A DNA stretch of 64,000 nucleotides from the NCBI GenBank assembly GCA_950295325.1, contig OX485803.1, positions 29,202,001 to 29,266,000 on the forward strand, written 5' to 3'. The notes beneath the pieces are model-generated. The model worked only from the letters and a program-made list of their open reading frames with translations. It made no database searches and was not told where the DNA came from. This DNA comes from Polytrichum commune. Taxonomy: Eukaryota; Streptophyta; Polytrichopsida; Polytrichales; Polytrichaceae. Shown one piece after another: positions 1-11,314 of the stretch (positions are counted from its first letter, which is position 1; each line of letters opens with the position of its first letter). Position numbers and translations under genes: made by a program.

Positions 1-460
1 ATATCATTCGAGTCTATTATACATCCAAGAACCTTAATACTTATTTACAACTACCCTAGTATCAACATGGTATTAGGATGGTACTAGCCCCAATATTCAC
101 TTGGATACAGTAAGATTCTCATCTTGTGATAATCACCAAGTATCAGTATCTGACTGATATTACAGTTCTGATATCAGTCGGGTAGGTTCTTTATGGTACC
201 GATCCAAATAACAACTTGGGTATACAAAAATTCTCTCATCTTGTGATACCCACTATTTGTCTGATATTACAATTGAAGTATCAGTCAGGTGGGTTCTTTG
301 ATACCATTATTGACATTGTGTAGTGGTACCATGCATTCATCTATATACCAGTCCAACCTTGGTTGATGCGAACTTGCTTGTTTGAAAATTGTTTGGGGCA
401 CTTGGAAATATTGCAGATGTGCAGCAGAGCTAGGGGGAAGCGACCGCCTGTGTATTGCAG
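1..460. repeat. Degenerate tandem repeat, two units of about 110 bp
   Basis: Two diverged units lie at roughly 90-200 and 206-310. Both contain CTCATCTTGTGATA, then CTGATATTACA, then a TATCAGTC segment followed by GGTTCTTT. A related stretch in inverted orientation occurs near 47377, where TTTGTATACCCAAGTTATT is close to the reverse complement of 208-230. No coding exon is supported here, although the phosphatase gene that starts to be visible at 461 must have exons further upstream. Confidence 0.55.
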
Positions 461-3246
461 ATGCTATGATGACTTCGATTGCTTCCAGCCGGCACAACAA
501 AACTTACTTCACACGATTGCAACTGCTCCCGGTTGTGTTGTAGTTCTGACTGGAGATTTTCACTTTTCAGACATTAAGGTCAATATTATACCAAATGATT
601 TTGAACCTCAGAAGTGTCTTGCTCTCTCACCTGTGATGTGGCAGTTTCCTTTTCATACAGATATTATCGTCCTGACCAAAAGTAACGTCTAAGATAGGGA
701 ATAACTCTACCATTGTCGGGAGTTGGATGTTTTGCATACAACACCTTCCATGTTGAGTAAGTTTTTGGTGCATGTTTGGAGGTAGTGTGGAGGGCTGATT
801 GAAGAACATACTATATTAGTTCCTTGAGGGTCAAACTCAATTTGGCATGCCAAGAGGTGTTAAAATGAGTTTGGTCCTCAATGAACCAAAAGAGGTTGCT
901 CTTCATTCCAATTCAAACGTCACCTCCGAGCATGCACCACAATTGGAAAGAAATTATTGCTATTGTATGCAAAACAACCAATGGAAAATCATATGGGACC
1001 AACTGTGGACGAACAGTCCCATTGTGTTTAGGGATAACTCCATTACTGTGGAAACTTAGCCCCTGCTTCCACCTTGTGCTAATGTATTTTTAAACCTATC
1101 TAAATATCACCTGAGCATTTAGCTGGAAATTCATTGACTTTGGGGTCTTAACAAATGTGCATTTTCTGGAATCAGGTTCTACAACCTGGGAACCACAACT
1201 ACAGTGGTTATTATGGTAGTACCGAGCTATCTCGGCCCATTGTGCAGGTTAAACTTCACCACTCTTGTTTTTATGAGGGCCAGGGTTGGTTGAACAGTGT
1301 CCAGTACAAGGGTCAGCCAATTCAGACCATGCTATCCTAGAATTATGGTTAAGGCACTTTTATATGGAACAGACGTCTTAGTGGTTGTCTGCATACTAGG
1401 AACTTGGACCCAATTGCTCATGGGGGTCATGAGAAAATTTAGTGAGAAACCACAAAGTCAAACAAAGACATTGCTGCAGGTTATGGCGAGTGGCCTTACA
1501 AATGATACTGCTCTACCCGCTCCTTGTCAAGGTTAGTCATCTTTCCTATAGCTCTAAATTACTGCCCCCTTCTACTCTTAATGAGGCGGACACTTGCAGC
1601 TATAAGAGTGTCTCCAACAATGACTGTAAAATCATCCCCTTGATAGTCAGAGTATTAGGATTGTTTGGAGCAAAGTTGCATATACTTCCCACTCACAAAC
1701 CCCAGCTTTTATCCCAAATCTTACTTGCCCACCGATTATAGAGAGGCAACCCTTTAAAACCCTACTCACCCTCAAGAAATCAAGTAACCGAGGACTATAG
1801 AGGGTTGTGTCTCTCAATAATTGGTGGCCAATGCAGTCTTATCATATATATGGACTTAATGGGTGAAACGAGCACGTGGCATTAGAGTTATCCCTTATGC
1901 TATTGCTATTCAACCAGAGTTTTGGTTGGGACATTGTTGTTTTGCATGCAAAACTTATCATGTATGGTAAAAGTTTTTGGTGCATGGGTGGAGTCAGTGT
2001 GGAGGTTTGAACGAAGAACATTATAAACTATGGGTCCAAACTCATTTTAATACCTTTTGGCATGTCAAAATGAGTCTGGGCTCCAATGAACGGATATATA
2101 ATGTTCTTTGTTCAAACCTCCACACCAACTCCAAGCATGCGTCAACAACTTACTGAACATGGAGAATTTTGTATGCAAATCAACTAACTCTCAACCAAAA
2201 CTCCAACTATATTAAAGGATAACTCTATTGGCCCAGAAGACTTTGAAAGCCAATTATTGAGAGAATCATTTTACAGTTACCATAGGAGTTGCTTGGAAGA
2301 TTGTTCTCTTCTACTTTTCACATTCCAATGGTAGTTTTTCTAGTATCCAGGATGCAAGTTTAGGGTATTGGCACATGACCTTCACCCATTGACCTCTTGG
2401 GTTATCAAAACTTCCTAAGGAGTTGCTTGACCTGTCATTGCTGTCAGGCTTTCGCGTTGATAAAGTAGGCCTTCGACCAAATGGGCCTTGCAATTTTGTG
2501 TCAGGGCCAGCTTTTGGCTTCGTTGAGGTATGTCGGTTGTCCTATCTTGGACATGGTTCAATAAACTAATATGGCTTGTAGTGAAAGTTAAGTGTGTTGC
2601 CCATTGGATGGGATCGAGAGTTGTTTCATCCGGTTAGCAGTTCTGCATGACAAAGATTGTCAATTCAGGTTTCATCAGAATTGGAATTGAGATGCAAAAA
2701 TCATAAGAGGTCAAAGTGAAGATTCTCTATCACTTTAAAGCGATTGCATAGACCCTCCCAATTTTTTCAACTAATGAACTTAAGAATGATGTCTATATTT
2801 TGAGCACACAACCCAATCTCATCAAAACACATTTCTTTTTGGTGTCCATTGTCAACTACAACCTTCCTATATACCACTCAAATATATGTTTCCAATTAAG
2901 AAGAGTGACCACATTATGCCCACATACTGTAATTATTGATTTCACTATGCCATGCTTGGGCAGACAATCCGTGCATTTGTCAAAATTTTATAAACAGGGG
3001 TGATTTATTCATGTGCAGTACTAACCCCAGTAGTTTTCAGATTGAACATAAGAGCAGTTAATTCTTACGAAGGTGATACTGTAAGTGAAATTTTTGACTG
3101 AACCATGTGTTGTTACCTGAACAATTTCTTTACAGGTGGACTGGGATTCTTCATCACCCACCGCGAGCTTTCAGATACGCGGCGATGCAGGTCAAGTCCT
3201 TCTGGAACAGAAAGTTTCACTACAATCTTGCCTTCCATTGGTGTGA
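461..3246 (+). CDS. PhoD-like metallophosphatase, 3' part (five exons)
   Basis: Partial gene, 144 codons visible. Exons by splice signal and phase: 461-578, 1176-1247, 1480-1531, 2448-2527, 3136-3246 (stop TGA 3244-3246). The first visible exon begins with one base of a split codon after TTGCAG, so at least one exon lies upstream, probably outside the window. The exon 461-578 encodes VVVLTGDFHFSDIK, the GDxHxS metal-binding segment of PhoD-type phosphatases and phosphodiesterases. The next exons read STELSRPIVQ and then VMASGLTNDT, matching the IxQVMASGLT block of plant family members. The last two exons give FGFVE then VDWDSS, a typical C-terminal end. Known family members are metal-dependent phosphoester hydrolases; the substrate here is unknown. 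Two MITE-like insertions sit in its introns. An in-frame stop-free path across all five junctions supports a functional 3' end. Confidence 0.78.
700..1040. mobile_element. MITE-like element, family A, copy 1 (diverged)
   Basis: Lies inside the 579-1175 intron of the phosphatase gene. It shares with the other copies the order GGGAGTTGG-TGTTTTGCATAC, AAGTTTTTGGTGCATG, a GTGTGGAGG block, the centre GGCATGCCAAGAGGTGTTA, and then the inverse of the outer blocks, ending in GGGATAACTCCATTA. The ends are eroded, so the limits are approximate. Confidence 0.6.
1880..2230. mobile_element. MITE-like element, family A, copy 2 (best preserved inverted repeats)
   Basis: The left end begins CATTAGAGTTATCC and runs through GAGTTTTGGTTGGG and GTGTGGAGGTTTGAAC. 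The right half is its reverse complement: GTTCAAACCTCCACACC, CAACCAAAACTCC and AGGATAACTCTATTG. The arms are well over 100 bases each and would form a long hairpin. No transposase coding is present, as expected for a non-autonomous element. It sits in the 1532-2447 intron of the phosphatase gene. Confidence 0.75.
2655..2960. repeat. Dispersed repeat, family C, copy 1
   Basis: This stretch, in the last intron of the phosphatase gene, matches 52035-52315 in the same order and orientation. Shared blocks include TTCAGAATTGGA, the TTGGTGTCC/ACACAACCCAAT region, and TTAAGAAGAGTGACCACAT. The function and origin of the element are unknown. Confidence 0.5.
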
Positions 3247-5375
3247 AACTCAAGTTTCAGATGGATTCTACAATCCATTCATTCCGCAACAATATAGTGC
3301 CGGATTCCTTAAATTAGGTTCACTCAATTTTCAATCTGGTGATTTATTGCAATTTTTTGAACGGAAACAGCCATGTACACTCATATTGAGGTCATCCCAC
3401 CCCACTTTATAAAATACAATCTCTTCAAATTCTTGGTGGCTGAACTCTCCTTGTGGTTTCAATTTGATGCAAGTATCCCCCTTTCATTTCAGTACTTGTC
3501 CAGGCCTACAATATCAACATTTGGTGCCTGAGATATACTAGGACTACCCTCGGTGAGGTCGTTTTACCCTAGTGCAATGTGTTTGCTAACACCAAATTTA
3601 TCATCAAGTTTTATTAAATCGAACAATGATCAAGTTCATTTGCCATACACTTCAAACAGTTGAAATATTGACCAGGGCTATGAGCATATGCACTTTTATA
3701 TGCACATGAAACTCCTTGAAGTGACGAATTTGTACATCACAATGTGATGCTCCACATGGAGTTGGATGACATGAGAATAGAGACATGACATTTATGTGAT
3801 GTTGAGGCAAAGTTCACACACCAAAATGATACAAGACTATGGAGTTGATTGCATTTTGAGAAGTTAGACTAATATGATCTCAAATGGTTATTATGTGATC
3901 TCCGCAATTGGACATGAAGTGTTCCGATTGCATACACACCAATTAGCTATCATACACCAAGTGTGCTTGCAAACATGCTCAATAGCCACACCAATTACTC
4001 ATTGCAAATTCTCATTCCAACACACATATGTTTGTTCACAATAGCCACACATGGAGCTAGAAATGAAATAAGTTCCACATTTAGATCATTACACAAAGTG
4101 GTGCTTATATAATACATTTATGTGTCCAAATATTTGCTAAAGCCACACATGGAGCGGAAGGAATGACAAAGTGGAAAAAACCAAATTAAGGAAACACATC
4201 CCTAAGCTTAGCAACAACAACTGGCCTTGGAGCAAACCTTGACTGTAGCTGGTAAACCTTGACTGAAGCTAACTTGTGACCTATGCAAGTGTGAACACGA
4301 GGGGGGGGGGGGGGGGGAAACGGTTCTAGCCATTCTATTCACACAACCAAGGAGATCGTAACGTTAATCAATTGCATGGTTGTGTTCGAATTTATATTTA
4401 GCATCTAAAATGGGTCTCCACTATCTTACCTTCATCGGAAGAAACGTAGAAAATAAGAAGAAACTGATGTTGTTGGGATTAATGAATAGTGTTCATATGA
4501 ACAGTAAGAATATTATGAATAGTGTTGGTATTTTCAGTGATAGTGCTACTATGAATAGTAATCTCAATTAATAATACTAGGATGAACAACGTATCCCATG
4601 TCATTGAATAGTGCCGGGAGTATAACTCCACCCAAATTTCCAAGTGTCAACCTAAATGTATGAACAATACACGTATATTCTTACTTTGTTCGGGCCCCAC
4701 AAAATATAATGGACATATTCCAAGGTCATGGAACCAACCCACTTGGCTGAATGATGTTACAATAAGCCCACAAAGCACAAAGAGGGCTGGTGATGGGCAC
4801 AAAGGGGGTCAATTTTGGGCACCAAAGGGGTTCTAAGCATAAAGGGGGTTGGTACCCAAGATGCAAGGTGATGGTTTTGCAACTGAACCGGGTGGGATCA
4901 TGGACGTGGCCATGTGGCTCTGTGCACCATTCTTAGTTGGGCTTTGATCTAGCTTGGGTTTAGTCCCCAACTATGTTATGTTGGTTTCTAGACGATGAAA
5001 ATAGGGGTCCTCATCATATGCAAGGTTGTCATACACAAGGCCTAGGGATCAGTTTAAGGAAGCTAGTGATTTTGACTTCAAATATTCATCAAATTTTCAA
5101 TTGAGGCTAAATTTTTTTCTAATCTTTATAGCCCAAAGACTAATAGGACTATCTATATTTTATATCAATCACATAGCCATATGTGTGTGTAATTGCTTAA
5201 AGTGTTGATTTAAGCACCCTCTACCTTATTGTGAAAAGGGAATACTGCATAACAAGATAACTAAGAATCTCCAGACCAACCATGATGGCATTTACATGTC
5301 AAGTAGAAAAGCCAACATTTTTTCCATCAGAAATTTCATTGTAATAAGAAAACAAGCCTGCTATCTTATGTTGAG
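3247..5375. other. Intergenic region between convergent genes
   Basis: No coding exon is supported between the phosphatase stop and the dioxygenase stop, which face each other. The stretch is AT-rich and has many direct fragments such as the ACACATGGAGC block near 4040-4160 and GTGCTCATATGAAC-type fragments. A pure run of 17 G lies at 4301-4317. Short open frames here have no recognisable similarity. Confidence 0.6.
4301..4317. repeat. Homopolymer, 17 G
   Basis: Uninterrupted G run flanked by ACACGA and AAACGG. Its length may be unstable or mis-called in sequencing. Confidence 0.9.
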
Positions 5376-8300
5376 TTATTCAATTTCTTCGGTCTGGTGA
5401 TGAACAAATAATGATCCAACCGATTGCCATTTCGGCAACGACAGCAACAAATTCATCCACAAAGTGCTCATGTATTCTTCCCAAGGCCTCACCATTGCAT
5501 CTGATTTATTGAGATATATGTTCAGGGGAGCTTTACTAAGTGCTGTGTCTATGCGAGGATTGTCATTTACTTTTGGCATTAGTCCAAAGTTGTCTTCTTG
5601 AAGTTGACTGACACTTGTTTCTCCACAATCTGAATGTCTGGAGTCAAATGAGTGCATTGATTTTGCAGCCACTAATGTCTTTTGTCGTTTGCTCGTGTTG
5701 CCGCAATTGCTCTCATGGTGTTCAGTTTTCTTGAAGTCTATATCAAAAGAATGCCCCCTCCACTCGCAAAATTGTGCCACCTATTTTGAATGCACAATTA
5801 TAGAGTTCAGTCTCCGAGGCAAACTCCAGGTGAAGAATTGGCTTCAAGATGAGATTGAGTTGTTCCATAAAAGTAACTCAACTTCTATTCAGGTTTAAAT
5901 TAACCATGTGAAATGAATGGGGCTGGGTTATTAAAAACTACACTGATAGGCGCAATTAGGTTGCCTCGTGCTAATCTATCGACATTCCACACTATTTTGA
6001 ATATATTTTACTATGACAGAATAATAATATTGCAAGCATTTTTTTACTGTGGTTGCTACACAAATGACTAAACAAAGTTATAAGTTTAAGTGATTTGGTT
6101 TTGGCCCAAGGTAATTTGCACGGGTAAAGAGGCAACCTATTTGCACATATCAATGTACACTTTCTACACCTGTTTTTGTGATCTTCTATAAATTTCCCAT
6201 AGACACGATACACTCTAATGAGCTCTTGATGAAAAATTCCTTCATAGGGGCACCAAGCTCCTTGTTTAAGTCCCTCTTTGAGAGACTTTGCGGATTACGC
6301 TAATGTGAAAATATCAGGGGTTCTGAGAATTTGACCAACACAAGTGAAACATGACTTCAATTTCAATTCGGAACAAGGCATAGGACAATGACGAATGAAT
6401 CAAGGGAACAAAAAGTACCTGCAGAGCATGCATACTGTTGGCAAAAGTATATGGAATATCGTGCCCATCATGAACCACCTTCAGAGGCTTGTCCAGAAAG
6501 CCTTCCAAATCTTTAAGATGGTCACACTTCACATCATTCTCTGCACATTGCATATAAATCTCTTTCAATATGGATGGTAAATTATTGCTATTGATAAGGG
6601 CATGTTTACACTAGTGACCAATTACCAGTGACCAGTGACCATGACCACTACTTTCTAAAGTCTCTCATTGGTTGAGAAATGAGTGGCATTTTCATTTTGT
6701 TTTACACAAGGTCACCAGAAATAAAAGTGCTCATGTCAAAGCATGGATGAAAATGTGACATGAAAGTGTCTTGAAATCCTACAAGACTTCCAAATTGGAT
6801 GATATTTGATGGTCACTTGAATTTTGCAGCGAGAGAATCCAAATAGGTAGTGTCAGTAAAAAAAAATTAAACTTGACCAAGTCAAAACTTTTTAAAAAAA
6901 AATTATTTTAGTAAACCTTATTTTTAGGGAATCCATGTAGTTCACAACTCTTTTGGCTTTTCATTAAAAACGCTATGTCCCAGGCCACATTACACAACGT
7001 CTATGACCAAGACATTTACAAAGTGATGTGGATTCCTCTTGGTCATGGCCGACCGCGACCACAATAAATCCTGAATCATTTTTTCTCAAGGCCCTTGATC
7101 ACATGTGTAAAACGGACATGAAAAGAGTAGAGTAAAAACAAGAGTGCAGGAAACAACCTTCACCAATTTTGGCAATATGAAGACCCAAAGATGCAAGCCG
7201 AGCGACACGAATATCGTATCCTAGGCATTTATTTGCACTAGATTGCTCATCTTTATCAGTGTTTGCTTCTCTTTCCCCTTTCTGAACCCAGTACATGTCA
7301 GTTGATGCCACTGAGGGCACAAAGTTCTGTAAAAATAAATGATTTGAGTCAGTATTGGCGTTTCAAAGACACCTACCTGAACAAATCACTAGCTAAGAAT
7401 CTCTGCACTCAGTGTGACCAGAAACCTTGCAGAGATATTGTGGGCCGTATATTAACACGTAAAGGACCAAGGTGCTTAATGTACGACCTATATAAATTTT
7501 ACGAACCTCACCAAGTCTCACGATCGTATTTTTTACATTAATGGGATTGAAATTTGAAGTAGTTCATTATCTTCTGTCAAGGAGAAAATAATTATATCCT
7601 CACATGTGACTCTATTACGGCTTGAACAACTGATTTGAAACTTACACTAAAACAATGACATAGGATCACTTTTGACATAATTAACTGAAAATGGAAGTAT
7701 GTAGCTCTAATAGACAATTTGTGGATCGAGATTGGGCCTCTAGGATGCTGAGGGGTTATAAGGTGGGAAAGTTCGCCTAGATGTTGTGAACTTCATACAT
7801 GGGATTACTGTCAGAAAGGCTTACATGGGTTTTACATGGGGCTTAAAACCTTATGTTCACCTTTGCAAATTGAGTGTTGGATTCAACTGGATGTATACCT
7901 CGAATTCGTGCAAAATTGGAGGTACGCAGCCAAGTAACTGATTTATCAGCTTCTTGTCTTCATCATGTGTTTGATCCCGCGTGAACCATAGAGCCATAGT
8001 GAATCGCTCCCCTTCTGTAACCTACTCCAAAATTTCCACAAGTGAGGACAAATAAACATTTCCTTCAACATGGGGCTATGCTATGGATGTCATGTTCTGT
8101 TTAAAACCAGCTATGGAAGTACTGGAAGCCATTGAAAATGAATTACGGGTTACAACTACAAATATGAATGGGAGAAACTGACCTCATCAACACAGTGGAT
8201 ATTGTCTTCGTTAGCAGAGTAGATTAATACGTCCTGCGGATAAATTACCGACCATAGAAACAGTTTTTTAGGAGCATAGAAATGAAAAAAAAGGTGGCTT

Positions 8301-11300
8301 CTATAAACTTCATATACACAATTGTGATATTCCTACAACAATACAGATGGCCTTTCCATTCAGCAAAAGAAAGAAGCATAGTACCCCCATGTTTGGAACA
8401 ATTATGGATGGCTCGCCTTCTTGAAAATGGAAAAGGCCCCCATGAAAGTTTTTGTTGTATGTATTCAAATAGCATACAGCCTGCATGAAATCCCAAAATG
8501 TATTGTGTTATGAGTGCACTAAAAGATTGTCACAGGTGAAAATTCTGGTGTTAATTCAGTACCAAAAGAAGCACTCTCTTCTTAAAAGACTTGGTTAAGT
8601 TCTGATCATACTGAGTAATGCCGCTGCTTGAGATAATTTCGATTATCATCACTGTGCCATCCTATGTTTGCACCTTTAGTCCAGCTGCAACCCTCACCAT
8701 TTTCTGTTAGTATTGGCAAACATATGTGAGTCACAAACAATAACTTCACAAAATCACAATTATAAGCACAACATGCAAAATGCCCTTCATGACAGAACCC
8801 CAATAGTGAAATTATACAAGAAAACATTTCAACAGAATTGTTTTTGCACATGCAACATGTCAGTTGCATGCGCTAATTGCTTGGCATTATGGGCAGACCC
8901 CATTAGAGTTATCCTTTAGTTCAGCTGGAGTTTTGGTCAAGAGTTGGTTGTTTGCATAAAAAACTTTTGATGTTCAGTAAGTTTTCGGTGCATCCTTGGA
9001 GTCGGTGTAGAGGTTTGAAGAAAGAATATTCTATGTCGGTTCATTGAGAGCCAAACTCATTTTAACACCTCTTGACATGTCAAAATATACTCCCAACCAA
9101 AACTCCGATTGACTTAAAGGATAGCTCTAATGCCATGAAAGAATTGACAACAAGTGCCACTTACCTTATCAAACCAGTGAACTCGATGAAGAGCTCAAAT
9201 TCGCACTCAAAGTACTCTTCAACTGCCTCTTTGACCTTTTCTGACTCCACAAAAGTGCCCATAACCCACAACCAGAACTTTTAAATCAGTGTGCTGCAGC
9301 ACATACATTTACCCACATGGTCTGTTGTTAAGAATGGACACTAAACAGACACGTGTTAGTTGAGATTGGACTATCTGCTCACAACATATACAATACCATT
9401 CTAAATTCAGTGCCCATAACCCACAACCAGAACTTTTAAATCAGTGTGCTGCAGCACATACATTTACCCACATGGTTTGTTGTTAAGAGTGAACACTAAA
9501 CAGACACGTGTTAGTTGAGATTGGACTATCTGCTCACAACATATACAATACCATTCTAAATTCAATAGCGAACATCACAATTGAGAGTCTGGCCATGTGA
9601 ATACTTTAAGTGAAAGAGCCTCTGCTCTTGGACCTCCATTAACTTTTGCATCTCATGAAACTCCGAACCTGAAACTTGAAATGACAAGCTTTGTGAATCA
9701 TCACAGTTGCTAAGCATATGTTTGATCAGATGGTCAAGATTGTCTGTGGAGTTGGAAGTGCCCACAATAGGGCCACATCCCTCAATCTAAGACCCAACTC
9801 AATATATCTTTGTCGTGTTACAGATTGTTTCTTTACAAATTAGCTTAGTTAAGATTAAGACTACACAAAGACACAGAAAATAGACAGTCAAGAAATTGTA
9901 CCTAAGCAGGTCTAATCTGGTTACTTATCTATATCAGAAACCTATATTTGAGAGATGTCTGGTTAGGTGTGGATCTAAGAATGGACACCAAAAAGACATC
10001 ATGCATTGAAAAGAGACTAGACTGCAGGATCAAGATTTGTCACCTATTCTAGGTTGAATAATCAACATTATTTTTTTATTTTTTTGGGGGGGGGACCTAT
10101 ATGATCATTTGAGAAGAAAGAGAATCTTCACTATGGTGGTGAATAAGATATTCATATGAGCTCCAAAAAACATGAGAAAAATAATCACAGTCTCGATTTT
10201 GATTTGCTAATCCTGTTGTACTAATTGCTTGTTTTGTATACTAGGAGAACTGGGTTCAGAGCTAAATGTGTATGTTTTAGACCCAGTTACCTTATGATGC
10301 ACTGTATTTTAGTGGGTCAATTCGGTTCCTTATCTTGATCAGACACTTAACATTGAGTGGTGTGTGGTTACCTATGCATCTAAAAACAGACACCAAAAAG
10401 GCATCATGTTCTTAAAAGAGATTGGACTAAGTGATCAGAACTTGTGACCAACTCTGGGTTCAAGATTCAAATTAATTGGGGGGACCCGTATGATCATATA
10501 GGTCATACAGGTCATACAAATCTTCAGTTTGATTATGAAAGTGAGTCATATGAGCTCCGAAAAATATGAGGAAAATGACCGTGGTGTCGTTGATTTGGAT
10601 TTGCTAATCATCTTGTACTAATGGAATGAAAAAACTTTAAAAATAGAGAATTTATGGTGCACACACCACGTAGAGCAATGAAGGGCATGATGAGTGCGGC
10701 AGAGTTGGTGGCCACCAAGTGTGACAAAGTGGTGCTGAATACATGTGGGCGATATCCCACTACACCACAGGTTTTATGAATAAAAACCAATTCCTGCACC
10801 CAAACCCTAAATTAATAGACGAGCCCAATAATAATAATATAATAAACGCGAGCATGAATGAAGAGCCTCTTCGCCTGCGGGGTGGACAAGCCCAACAGTC
10901 ATCATCAAGTTAACCTCCATGGGCATCAAAATCTCGATGACGAAATGGGGTTTAATTATGACAATAACTCCTTTCTCTGGTTCACGCACGATAGCTTTTT
11001 AGCAGCAACACATCGACTATTCTGAATGAAATTCTTTAGTTCCAAAACCTTGACAAGATGAACATCAATAACGAAGTTCCATCATTATGCTAGAAAATAT
11101 CAACACTTCCTGCAATGTGAGGAGCGGGTTTTAGAAATCCCAATCCATTACATACACCAATCCTGAACGATGAGCATCCCACAATCACGACAATTGAAAG
11201 CTACAAAAAGAAGTTGATCTTCTGGCCAAATTGACGATAAACAAAAAAGTGGAAACAAACCTTGCAAAGGTCCGGAGAGATGAAGTTGGATAATAGATTC

Positions 11301-11314
11301 CGCTTGCGCACCAT
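5376..11314 (-). CDS. Fe(II)/2-oxoglutarate-dependent dioxygenase (prolyl-4-hydroxylase/PKHD type)
   Basis: Ten exons join in phase to 438 residues: 11314-11261, 10793-10667, 9240-9165, 8684-8612, 8480-8385, 8233-8183, 8021-7899, 7326-7158, 6561-6419, 5780-5376. The oxygenase domain covers about residues 20-195. Exon 2 gives VVGYRPHVFSTTLSHLVATN, exon 4 gives ANIGWHSDDNR with the iron ligands His96 and Asp98, exon 6 gives DNIHCVDE with the distal His155, and exon 7 gives GERFTMALWF with the 2-oxoglutarate-binding Arg165. All four catalytic residues are present. The family hydroxylates protein or small-molecule substrates using O2 and 2-oxoglutarate; the substrate is not known. The start is the ATG of MVRKRNLLSNF at 11314. 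Residues about 200-438 match nothing I recognise and have no signal peptide or membrane segment. The acceptor of exon 9 (6562) lacks a pyrimidine tract and is the least certain junction. Confidence 0.87.
8901..9132. mobile_element. MITE-like element, family A, copy 3
   Basis: Begins CATTAGAGTTATCCTTTAG and ends AAAGGATAGCTCTAATG, an inverted repeat with few mismatches. The interior carries GAGTTTTGGTCAAGAGTTGG and the centre CATTTTAACACCTCTTGACATG. It lies in intron 3 of the dioxygenase gene (9164-8685). It is shorter than copy 2 because part of the right arm is missing. Confidence 0.72.
9257..9567. repeat. Intronic tandem duplication, two units of about 155 bp
   Basis: Unit 1 runs from about 9257 to 9411 and unit 2 from about 9412 to 9567. 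Both begin GTGCCCATAACCCACAACC and end CAATACCATTCTAAATTCA, with only a few differences (for example TGGTCTG versus TGGTTTG). The high identity indicates a recent event. The unit lies in intron 2 of the dioxygenase gene, starting 15 bases from the exon 3 acceptor, and itself contains a fragment of dispersed family B (GGACACTAAACAGACACGTG). Confidence 0.85.
9566..9790 (-). other. Unexplained open frame inside the dioxygenase intron
   Basis: An open frame of about 73 codons on the coding strand of the host gene lies within intron 2. It includes HLIKHMLSNCDDSQ and SGSEFHEMQKLMEVQEQR, is protein-like in composition, and ends at a TGA next to the tandem duplication. A TCTTAG lies just upstream and a possible GTGATG donor near the end. 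Family members of the host gene have no insertion at this point, so it is either a captured foreign exon, an alternative exon or chance. I do not recognise the peptide. Confidence 0.3.
9916..10265 (+). repeat. Dispersed repeat, family B, copy 1
   Basis: Shares with the copy at 10300-10622 the order GGACACCAAAAAGACATCATG, GATTGGACTA-like, a G-tract (GGGGGGGGACCTATATGATCA), TTCATATGAGCTCC and TTGATTTGCTAATC. Here the G-tract is eight bases after a T run. Lies in intron 2 of the dioxygenase gene. Confidence 0.7.
10300..10622 (+). repeat. Dispersed repeat, family B, copy 2
   Basis: Adjacent to copy 1 in the same orientation. Diagnostic blocks are ACAGACACCAAAAAGGCATC, AAGAGATTGGACTAAGTGAT, ATTGGGGGGACCCGTATGAT, TCATATGAGCTCCGAAAAAT and GGATTTGCTAATCATCTTG. 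It ends about 45 bases before the donor of exon 2 of the dioxygenase gene. Confidence 0.7.

Noticed and set aside
363-692. 109-codon frame as a complete small gene
   Set aside because: Only 461-578 is coding; the rest reads through an acceptor on the left and a GTCAAT donor on the right. The conserved part belongs to the phosphatase.
3107-3412. 101-codon plus-strand open frame
   Set aside because: A different frame (VDWDSSSPT...) starting at the TTTACAG acceptor joins in phase to the preceding phosphatase exon and ends at 3246, so this longer frame is a shadow.
6598-7065. hAT-like element in dioxygenase intron 8
   Set aside because: The repeated ACCAGTGACC words near 6620 are short, and I could not find matching terminal inverted repeats or a target duplication.
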